Below are positions 8,067 through 14,953 of a stretch of DNA of 14,953 nt, in pieces. The notes below the pieces were generated by a model, which was not told the origin of the DNA, did not search any database, and saw only the letters and a list, made by a program, of their open reading frames with translations. The stretch is from Candidatus Hydrogenedentota bacterium. Lineage in GTDB: Bacteria > Hydrogenedentota > Hydrogenedentia > Hydrogenedentales > CAITNO01. The translations under genes were made by a program, and so were the position numbers. How positions within the stretch are numbered: the first letter of the stretch is position 1; each line of letters starts with the position of its first letter. The stretch lies in NCBI GenBank assembly GCA_007118765.1, contig SKQZ01000271.1, positions 1-14,953 of the forward strand, in the 5' to 3' direction.

Positions 8067-11000
8067 TTAGGTTGCCTCGCTATCGGTTTGGCCAAAGAGC
8101 GCCTCGGCTTGGAGCGCGTATTTGCTATGCTCATCAGGGCTTAATATGCGCCACATTAACAATTGTTTGCGCAATGCAAGAATAAAACGCGGCGTCAGGC
8201 GGCGCCAGTTCTGCTGATCGCCGCTCTTGCGCGTTGCGGTAAGGTGATATTGATACACGCCACGTTCGGGCCTGTACACGATTCGTATGGTGGCATTGTG
8301 GCTGATGCCCAAGTCAAAGGGCGCCAACCACGCCCGAAACGCCAAAGCGGGTACAGGCACATCGCCAGTCTCCGCAGGCTCCACAAAGGAACACAAGTCG
8401 TCTACGGCAAGTTTGCCGACTGTAACCCCCTGAATACTATCCAACCATTCCGCCATATAGGCCTGCATGGCAAATACACTGCCACGGGTCGCCACGAACG
8501 GCAGGTACATGTTAATAACATCGCCGCCGCTCACCCCTTCCTCTTCAATGCTTTCGAAGTCATCCCGCTGGTCGGGCACGGCGGCCAAAAATGCCTGACG
8601 CATGGGATACAACGTGGAGACAAGTACGATGCTCATGGTCAGCAGGGTCACAAACACGGTGGCCCCGGCGGAATAATTAAGGCTGAGGCCGCCCAGCATT
8701 CCCGTCATCAACAGCAACCGCGACACAACCTGTCCGATGAGGTATCCGGTGGCAGCGCCGAGAATAGCGTATACGGCGGATTCGGCCAGAAACAGTGAGG
8801 AAACGTTGGTGGGCGACAGTCCCACCGAGTTATACACGAATATCTCGCGCTTCCGTTCGTATACCGACCCCAGCATCGTACCCAATACCATGATAAACCC
8901 CAGCACAATGGGAATCAGAATTTGTCCGGCTGCCGTCAAGCGGCTGCGGCTCATGGCCGCATACAACATCACACGCTGCCCATCACTGGCAAGAATCGTC
9001 ATATTGGAGCGGTGCGCATAGCTGGCGGCTTCATCGTCCGGATCGCCGTCATCCGGCATGCGGATAGCTACGCTGCGAATCGATCCGCCAATGCGACGGG
9101 CGAAACGGAACGGCACGAACGCCACCTGGTCCGTGGGCCAGTGGACGTACTCTTTGAGGGTGTACACCTGCTCCTCCTCCGCCCGCTGTGCATCCATCAG
9201 CATCTGCTGCACAAAGTTCACCGGCGTAAGTGGTTCGCCGTCCAAATCACGCAGTTCATCAAACGCAGCGGCATCAACAATGCCAACAACTTCCAGCGAT
9301 TCACCGAACACGCGCACCGACGACCCGATGTCATCCTCATCAAAACCCAGATTCCGTGCCACATGATCAGGCAATATGATGCTCAGTTCATCAGGATCCT
9401 CAAACCACCGCCCCGCAACAAGCGTATCCAGCACGTCCGTTACCCTCGCCTCCGCAGGCTCCAGCCCGACAAGAGACACCGCGGTAAACACGCGGTCCAA
9501 TGCCTTTGAATCCGGCATGTCCACCACCTCGGCAGGCGTTAAATCAATCTGCGACAGATTACCGGCATGGTCCGAAAAGTACCAGGCACGGCCCGCCACC
9601 ACTGCATCGCCCCCGTAGGAACGCTTCAGTGATTCATAAAGCGGTGTCGGCATGGGATTCCATGCGCGGTCCCGTGTCATCATACCCACGTATTCCGGAA
9701 GCCCTTCGGGATGGCGCAGCCGCGAAATACTCACTTCAGGCACAATCGAAGTAAACGACAGCAATGTAAACGTAACCAGCACGATGGTGGCGCCGGTCAG
9801 AAAGGCCCGTTGCGGTCGCCGTCGTATATTCGCAATGCCCAGATCAACCGCCCGCGCCGCTACGTTGCTCATGGCCACGCTGTCTTCATGGACGCCGGTG
9901 ATGGCCTGCTTACGTTCCATAAGCATCGCGTCAAATTTTCCGACTATCAACACGCTCACCGCAACGGCCAGCGCCAGTATCACAAAGGCGATCAACACCA
10001 GCATGGGCGTTAACGTAAACCGGAAGGCCGGGTGAATCAGCGCCAATACAAGAAAGCTCGCGGCAAAAATGGCGGTCATGCCGGTAATGCGCCCTTGAAT
10101 GGTGCCCGCATTCAACACCAGCCGCTCGAGACAATAGGCAAAGGGTAACAACAACAGCAAATAGAACAATACGCCGCGGATCATGTTGTTGGCCATGGCG
10201 AGCAATTCGCTGTACGCTTTGCTCTCCAATGCCCAGCCGCGTTCCGCCGCAAGCCGGTATTCAGAGTAATTGTACTCCTCCAGGGCGCGCTCCGCGCGAT
10301 CAAGATAGGTGGCGGCTTCGTGGTGCATTGCCGTTACACGGGGATTGGTGATGCCCTGTGCCTCAAACTGTTGCAACCGGTAAGCATTGAGATGCCACAT
10401 ATTGCGTGCGCCCTGCAGCACCCAGGAAGGGATGCTTTCAAGTTCACTCAGCACGTAGCCTTCGCCAATGGGGTCTTCGGCGGAATTATTGATGAGAATC
10501 AGCCGTTTTTCCTGCAATCCGAAGCCAAGCGTCAACCGCACACGCAAGGTTGGATCCGCCCAAATGCTGATACAGTTCTCTTCCGGGTCGCCCCGCCAAC
10601 TGTCGCTGTAGCTGTTCCCCCATTGGAACGGCGGGCTTTCGGTGGACGCATCCAGAATCTGCACATCCGTCAAACTGATGAATCCCTGCGGTTCCGTTAG
10701 GCCGTAAAGCGTGATGGGACGACATGGAAACGCAACAAGATTCAGATGCTCAACCTGCTTCTGCATTGCAATCCGGAAGGCAAATTCGTCGGGACGCGCT
10801 TTGTCAATGCCGTAAATGACGCCGCCGTCAAGACTTAACTCCGCACGAGGCGCACCCTCGGGACGCCGACGATTGATGACCCTGAAAAACTCTTCCATAG
10901 CCTCCGGGTTCTGCTCGGAAAAACGCTGCGTGGCCAGTCCGTAGGCTTCAAAATATACATCCATAAACTGTTGGTTCATGGTGCTGTCAATCATGCCGTC

Positions 11001-12713
11001 AAACTCAAACCGGCCTTTGTCGTCCGTCAATGCCATGGGTACGCCACGCGTACCCAGCAGATGCTTGTCGGCCCGGAAGGTTTTGAAGGTGACGGCGGCG
11101 CCGCGAATCGGACGGTTGGGCGTATAATCCTTTTCCTGATGGAGCCATACCACCCGTCCGGCCACCTTCGACATATTGTTTTCCCACTCGGCGCTCACAT
11201 AGGGACCGCGCCAATAGGCAAACGCAAGCGCCAACCGCGCCAAACCGACGCGTTCCCCGGGTTCGTGCCGGATTTGACGGTCAAAGATATCAAGACGCAG
11301 CCGGTCCGCCGTATCATGGGGCGTATCCACATAACGGCGCTCATCATTGATGGTGCTTAAAGTAACCGCAGGCAACCCCGCCACGTTGGGTATTTCGCTT
11401 GCAAAAGGCGCCTGATAGGGAAAATACGTCCACCAGCCCCGGCCCAAGGTCATATTGACGCAATCCACAAACGGCGTTTTGGTGTGAACGGTCAACTCTT
11501 CATGATTGGTCATGTATCCCCGGGCAAACTCATCCAACCGGAGCGCGAGGGTGCTGAACTTTGGCCGCAGAATATGTTCGTGCTGATTGCGAAAGCGTCC
11601 CATGGCAAACAGGCCCATACGGTCGGATTGTGTGGACAAATCGAGACCGACGATGATTCCGGGGCGGCCCATTTTCGCCAACAGCGTGTCACGTTCCGAC
11701 TCCGGGAAACCACGCCGCAACCCGTCGCTCAGCTGGCGCGTAAAATGAATCATGCCCTGCAAGGCCTGTCCGTGGGCGCCTGTAAACAAAAGATATACCG
11801 GGCGTGGCGGCGTTTCAGGCAGGGTCTTCAGAAATCGCGCCAACTCGATCATGGTGGCGGGGCCTGTTGCCTGTTCCGCGCCGGGCGCCAAGGTGGGCGT
11901 GGTGCTGATGCTGTCATAGTAGGCTTGGAAAATGACTGGCGCTGCGCCCTCTCGCACCCCGTCGGTCACCTGCACAAAAAGATTCTGCGCTGTTACCGGT
12001 TGCCAATCCATCGAACAGAACAGCCGTACTTGCGGCGTCTGAGCGTTGTCAAGCAGGCTATCCAGCAACGGCAAATCCTTCTCCGGCACATAAAACCGGG
12101 GCACATTGGCGGGAACGGTCAAAAATTTCTTACGCGCCTGCGCACCCGTTCCCTTTTCCGAACCGCGAAACACCACCGCCGCGCCGCCAAACTCCTGGAT
12201 GCTGAGCCACTCGGTATCCGTGTCCCAATCAATAACCACAATGGCATCATGCAGGGGAAGACCGTTCATTTCCGCCTCGGTGCCGCGGCCAATATCCACC
12301 AATGGCCCGCGCAGTCCTTCGGGCGGCGTTTGACTGGTGCGCGCAAGGTTCGGCCACAGCGGATGCAGCGGCACACGCACCGTACCCTGATCATTGTGGC
12401 CCTCCAGCCACGCCTCCTCCACCATGGGAACCGTCGTTTCAAATGATTGAGTTTCCATGCGGTCTATGCCGAGCGCACGCATCTGTTCCTGAATATAGGC
12501 CAAGGCGTCATCCGCGCCGTACCCCGTCATGCGCGAGTCGTGACGGGTCAGCGCGGCAATATGTCCGCGAATGCGGGTAACACTGAGATCTTCTACCTCC
12601 GCAAAATCCGGTATTTCAATCACTAATGGACTGGGCCGACCCACATAGGCCGCAACAGCAATTGTCAGGGCAATGCCCATGAGGCCGCCACCAATCCATA
12701 GCGCCTGCTTCAT
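8067..12713 (-). CDS. Giant fusion: degenerate M28-peptidase-like periplasmic region joined to an FtsX-type ABC permease
   Basis: 1548 residues. Order seen: membrane anchor 4-24; M28 N-terminal pattern (about 45-96, SRMTGYGADDALAYIQEQM); PA-like insert about 130-235; M28-like core about 240-480; carboxypeptidase-regulatory-like beta segment about 514-600; unrecognised region 600-840; three membrane segments (845-862, 877-893, 902-924); FtsX core with segments near 968-990, 1262-1284, 1303-1330 and 1348-1370 around a periplasmic domain (991-1258); and a 165-residue cytoplasmic tail. SVYERKREIFVYNSVGLS (1283-1300) and STLYPMRQAF (1366-1375) are the FtsX signatures. The predicted topology is self-consistent and places the M28-like part outside the cytoplasm. 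M28 catalytic and metal positions are mostly substituted, so peptidase activity is doubtful. Start ATG 12713 has GGGGA 7 bases upstream. It lies 63 bases after the DUF6785-type gene and abuts the OPT-like gene. Its likely partners are the compact FtsX protein and the ATPase encoded downstream. Confidence 0.9.
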   Translation of the reverse strand: MKQALWIGGGLMGIALTIAVAAYVGRPSPLVIEIPDFAEVEDLSVTRIRGHIAALTRHDSRMTGYGADDALAYIQEQMRALGIDRMETQSFETTVPMVEEAWLEGHNDQGTVRVPLHPLWPNLARTSQTPPEGLRGPLVDIGRGTEAEMNGLPLHDAIVVIDWDTDTEWLSIQEFGGAAVVFRGSEKGTGAQARKKFLTVPANVPRFYVPEKDLPLLDSLLDNAQTPQVRLFCSMDWQPVTAQNLFVQVTDGVREGAAPVIFQAYYDSISTTPTLAPGAEQATGPATMIELARFLKTLPETPPRPVYLLFTGAHGQALQGMIHFTRQLSDGLRRGFPESERDTLLAKMGRPGIIVGLDLSTQSDRMGLFAMGRFRNQHEHILRPKFSTLALRLDEFARGYMTNHEELTVHTKTPFVDCVNMTLGRGWWTYFPYQAPFASEIPNVAGLPAVTLSTINDERRYVDTPHDTADRLRLDIFDRQIRHEPGERVGLARLALAFAYWRGPYVSAEWENNMSKVAGRVVWLHQEKDYTPNRPIRGAAVTFKTFRADKHLLGTRGVPMALTDDKGRFEFDGMIDSTMNQQFMDVYFEAYGLATQRFSEQNPEAMEEFFRVINRRRPEGAPRAELSLDGGVIYGIDKARPDEFAFRIAMQKQVEHLNLVAFPCRPITLYGLTEPQGFISLTDVQILDASTESPPFQWGNSYSDSWRGDPEENCISIWADPTLRVRLTLGFGLQEKRLILINNSAEDPIGEGYVLSELESIPSWVLQGARNMWHLNAYRLQQFEAQGITNPRVTAMHHEAATYLDRAERALEEYNYSEYRLAAERGWALESKAYSELLAMANNMIRGVLFYLLLLLPFAYCLERLVLNAGTIQGRITGMTAIFAASFLVLALIHPAFRFTLTPMLVLIAFVILALAVAVSVLIVGKFDAMLMERKQAITGVHEDSVAMSNVAARAVDLGIANIRRRPQRAFLTGATIVLVTFTLLSFTSIVPEVSISRLRHPEGLPEYVGMMTRDRAWNPMPTPLYESLKRSYGGDAVVAGRAWYFSDHAGNLSQIDLTPAEVVDMPDSKALDRVFTAVSLVGLEPAEARVTDVLDTLVAGRWFEDPDELSIILPDHVARNLGFDEDDIGSSVRVFGESLEVVGIVDAAAFDELRDLDGEPLTPVNFVQQMLMDAQRAEEEQVYTLKEYVHWPTDQVAFVPFRFARRIGGSIRSVAIRMPDDGDPDDEAASYAHRSNMTILASDGQRVMLYAAMSRSRLTAAGQILIPIVLGFIMVLGTMLGSVYERKREIFVYNSVGLSPTNVSSLFLAESAVYAILGAATGYLIGQVVSRLLLMTGMLGGLSLNYSAGATVFVTLLTMSIVLVSTLYPMRQAFLAAVPDQRDDFESIEEEGVSGGDVINMYLPFVATRGSVFAMQAYMAEWLDSIQGVTVGKLAVDDLCSFVEPAETGDVPVPALAFRAWLAPFDLGISHNATIRIVYRPERGVYQYHLTATRKSGDQQNWRRLTPRFILALRKQLLMWRILSPDEHSKYALQAEALFGQTDSEAT

Positions 12714-12776
12714 ACCGAGGTCCCCGCCGCGGATTGTTTTGCCGACACCCTATGTAAATATGTTGTAATCATTGTT
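12714..12776 (-). other. 63-base spacer with an AT-rich stretch upstream of the giant fusion gene
   Basis: The half next to the DUF6785-type gene (12751-12780) has 6 G/C in 30 bases, far below the surroundings. The half next to the fusion gene is GC-rich and carries the ribosome binding site (GGGGA before ATG 12713). A TACAAC hexamer has only a weak -35 partner, so I do not claim a promoter. No intrinsic terminator is visible. Confidence 0.35.
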
Positions 12777-14780
12777 TTACCAGCCCCAAAATTGATACAC
12801 CCGTATATTGGCAAAAGCGCCGTAGATCATCCAGAGACTGCCCACCACAAACTCGCCCAGTACCAGCCCCACAAAGAACGGCAGGGCGGCACGGTACATC
12901 TTTGCGCCGCCGTAGCGCGTAATCAAACTCTTCGCCAGCCAACCCAGGAACAGGCCGAACCACAGCCGTTCCATGGACCACGATGTGGCCGTGGCATACC
13001 CCACGGGATGCCAGAGCCACCAGGTAAAACGCATCCGCAACGCACCGAGGACAAGCGAAAACATCAGGCCGATTCCAGTCGCCACGGTGGCCGCCATGCG
13101 GGGCCGTTGCGGAAAACTCACCCATGCGGCCATGGTGTTCCAAGCCTCCGCTGAAAACGCGTCGCCGGCGGGACGCCCGCCATACCCGTGAATGTATAAT
13201 GCATGCAGCAATGCCCACAATGCCGAGGCTAGTCCCACAATCATGGCCACAACCATCGCCTTCATCATGGAACGCGCCAATATGCGGGTTAATTGCGCCG
13301 CCTTGAATCCTTCCATGCTGTGCGGCGAGAAATGGGCGCGGTAAGCGCGGTTAAACCAGAAAAACATGGTGAAAGCAGCAATATTGCCCGTGCCCAGCGC
13401 ACGTGTGCCGAGAGCGTTGTGCATCAGGACGTCAGGGCCCATAGCGTGCAGGTCATGGGCGGGAGGCCCGAGCTCGGCACGCATACGCGCAATGGCGATG
13501 GAATACAAGAAGAAGATGACGAAAAAGATAACCATCACATAGAGGGATGCGCCCAGCAACATACCTTGGGCAAGCAATACGCCAAAACAACAAGAGAATA
13601 AAATGAACACCATGCGATAGGACATGGGTTCCCCCTCCGAACTCGCCCCGCCCGGAAGGCCCAGAATGGAACGCCCCACGCCCATAAGATGACGGCGCGA
13701 CAAGAAGATGGCAAGCAGTCCCAACGCGATATAACCGCCCGCAGCTTGTTCATGTATAAAGGGGAAGCCGGGCAGATCATGCACGCCAATGGCCGCCGCC
13801 ACCACCAATTGCAGCCGATAGAAAAGGAAAAAGAACCAACAGCTGAATGCCAGATCGGTGGGGATAAAAAAGGAAAGGCCTATCACAAAAGGATACAGGT
13901 CAATGCGGGTATCGGCAATGGCGCTCCACGGTCGCTCAACAAAGTAATCCCGAAACACAAAGGCTTCCACAATGGGAATGTGCGGGAAATTGGGATTCAA
14001 AAAATGAATGCCGTTGATAATGTCTATCGTGCCGCTGATGGCGAATGCCAGCCAGAACAGTTTGCTCTTGAGAAGGGTCTCCAGACCCGTCGCGATCATC
14101 ATCGGAATCTGAATGATGGGGAAACTGAGCTTTTCCTTCTCCGTCCAGTGTTTGCGGAAAAACAGGTTGATGCAGAGCAATGCGCCCACCAGCGCGCCAA
14201 TAAACACACTCCAGAACAACAGCGGACGCGCCCATGCAATAAGAAAATCCAAGCGATACATGGAGGCATTGCCCACCGCCAGCCCGCTCATGGCCTCCTT
14301 GTTATCGCTTAATATGGCCCACTCCGGAATATGTTGCAGTAATACAATATCCCAGTTGTTTTGCGGGTTGGCGGCATAATTGGGATAAGCCAGCATGGGT
14401 ATCATGACCTGAAGCAGATCGTGACTGCAAAACGTGCCGGCGACGGACAACATCATATAGATGGTCATCATCTCGCCGGGGGTAAGGGCGCGTTCGGGCC
14501 ACCGTTTTTGCACATAGAGATTGACCAAGCCAATGAGAAAGAGTGCGAAGGTGACATGGAAAAACAGGGAAATGGCGGTCGAATGCCCCGAATACCAGAT
14601 AAGCTCCGACTGCACCACCCACAGCGCCAATACCGGCATCAACGCACAGGCAATTGCCATGGCGCGAACAGTTACAAACCGCATCGGCGGGTTCGGGTCG
14701 GTAGCGGAAGCAATCCGTTGCTCCGACGACCGTGGCAGCGGATCTTTCGGTGCAGCGGTGCTATTTCGGCTATCAGCCAA
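12777..14780 (-). CDS. DUF6785/DUF6784-type polytopic membrane protein, distant OPT-superfamily relative
   Basis: A 667-residue inner-membrane protein with about 14 hydrophobic segments. Numbering from TTG 14780, these include 40-60, 67-88, 105-125, 185-208, 240-258, 295-330, 350-362, 390-427, 465-478, 506-528, 562-580, 603-620 and 632-653. Recognisable landmarks are E216-K-L-S-F-P, the loop MRAELGPPAHDLHAMGPD near 433-450, RYGG near 622 and the C-terminal PFFVGLVLGEFVVGSLW. These resemble the uncharacterised DUF6785 (N-terminal) and DUF6784 (C-terminal) families, from memory. The frame is closed by TGA 30 bases before the TTG at 14795, so the start lies between there and ATG 14684. I prefer TTG 14780 because GGAGA sits 8 bases before it; TTG 14795 overlaps that site, and ATG 14684 has no site. 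The role is unknown, but co-transcription with an OPT-like protein and an ABC system suggests solute transport. Confidence 0.85.
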   Translation of the reverse strand: MADSRNSTAAPKDPLPRSSEQRIASATDPNPPMRFVTVRAMAIACALMPVLALWVVQSELIWYSGHSTAISLFFHVTFALFLIGLVNLYVQKRWPERALTPGEMMTIYMMLSVAGTFCSHDLLQVMIPMLAYPNYAANPQNNWDIVLLQHIPEWAILSDNKEAMSGLAVGNASMYRLDFLIAWARPLLFWSVFIGALVGALLCINLFFRKHWTEKEKLSFPIIQIPMMIATGLETLLKSKLFWLAFAISGTIDIINGIHFLNPNFPHIPIVEAFVFRDYFVERPWSAIADTRIDLYPFVIGLSFFIPTDLAFSCWFFFLFYRLQLVVAAAIGVHDLPGFPFIHEQAAGGYIALGLLAIFLSRRHLMGVGRSILGLPGGASSEGEPMSYRMVFILFSCCFGVLLAQGMLLGASLYVMVIFFVIFFLYSIAIARMRAELGPPAHDLHAMGPDVLMHNALGTRALGTGNIAAFTMFFWFNRAYRAHFSPHSMEGFKAAQLTRILARSMMKAMVVAMIVGLASALWALLHALYIHGYGGRPAGDAFSAEAWNTMAAWVSFPQRPRMAATVATGIGLMFSLVLGALRMRFTWWLWHPVGYATATSWSMERLWFGLFLGWLAKSLITRYGGAKMYRAALPFFVGLVLGEFVVGSLWMIYGAFANIRVYQFWGW

Positions 14781-14825
14781 TACTCTTCTCTCCAAGGTCG
14801 TTTGTGACAGTGCTCGTGCGTTATC

Positions 14826-14953
14826 TCAGCCGTTAACAAAACCTGCAAGCACGCCCGGCCGTACCTTGTGCCGCCCTACCTCAACGATGGCATCACTCCA
14901 TCTTGCCGGCGCCGCTTCGGCCCCCTGCCAAAACTTCAGTCCCGGCCTTGATA
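14826..14953 (-). CDS. Possible 3' end of an upstream protein-coding gene, partial
   Basis: A frame open from the right window edge reads 41 codons to TGA at 14826-14828, ending VRPGVLAGFVNG. It is the only frame of this strand that stays open across the stretch, and its stop lies 45 bases before the preferred start of the DUF6785-type gene, a typical operon spacing. I do not recognise the protein. A 41-codon open frame can occur by chance in GC-rich DNA, so this is tentative. Confidence 0.35.
   Translation of the reverse strand, partial: SRPGLKFWQGAEAAPARWSDAIVEVGRHKVRPGVLAGFVNG

Noticed and set aside
11484..12446. Plus-strand open frame of 320 codons opposite the fusion gene
   Set aside because: It is antisense to the M28-like region, whose protein pattern is clear. 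The antisense translation is basic, shows no motifs and has no convincing ribosome binding site.
1..14953. tRNA, rRNA, CRISPR, insertion sequence or integrase signatures
   Set aside because: None was seen. There are no direct-repeat arrays, no transposase-like frames with terminal inverted repeats and no recognisable tRNA cloverleaf, and the DNA is almost fully accounted for by the minus-strand genes.

Overview
The window is dense, GC-rich bacterial DNA in which every convincing gene reads on the minus strand, so transcription runs from high to low coordinates. Exported Tat-type sulfatases, DUF4091/GH123-like glycan enzymes and OPT-superfamily membrane proteins of the DUF6785/DUF6784 kind together point to an uncultured member of the Planctomycetota, Verrucomicrobiota, Lentisphaerota or Hydrogenedentota type. 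This is inferred from gene content only; no rRNA, tRNA or marker gene is present. No mobile element, CRISPR array or long repeat was seen.

Region 1 (about 14953 to 4320) looks like one membrane-transport operon. In transcription order it holds: the possible 3' end of an upstream gene (14826-14953); a DUF6785/DUF6784-type polytopic membrane protein (12777-14780); a 1548-residue protein joining a periplasmic M28-peptidase-like region, with a PA-like insert and a carboxypeptidase-regulatory-like segment, to an FtsX-type ABC permease (8067-12713); an OPT-family-like transporter whose GTG start abuts the preceding stop codon (5949-8066); a very compact 230-residue FtsX permease (5139-5831); and a LolD/MacB-type ATPase (4320-5060).

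Region 2 (about 4320 to 1) is a glycan-degradation pair. It has a Tat-exported, formylglycine-type sulfatase (2779-4191), preceded by a plausible sigma-70-like promoter, and then a secreted multidomain DUF4091/GH123-like protein that runs off the left edge (1-2638).

The most interesting content is the giant fusion and its company. Nearly all metal-binding and catalytic positions of its M28-like domain are replaced, so it is probably a non-catalytic binding domain tied to a mechanically acting ABC permease. The ATPase, the compact FtsX and the giant FtsX would form an asymmetric type VII (MacB/LolCDE/FtsEX-like) complex. Two distantly related OPT-superfamily proteins flank or follow the fusion in the same operon. 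I know of no described system of this composition. The idea that ABC-driven periplasmic capture or remodelling is coupled to OPT-type uptake is inference.
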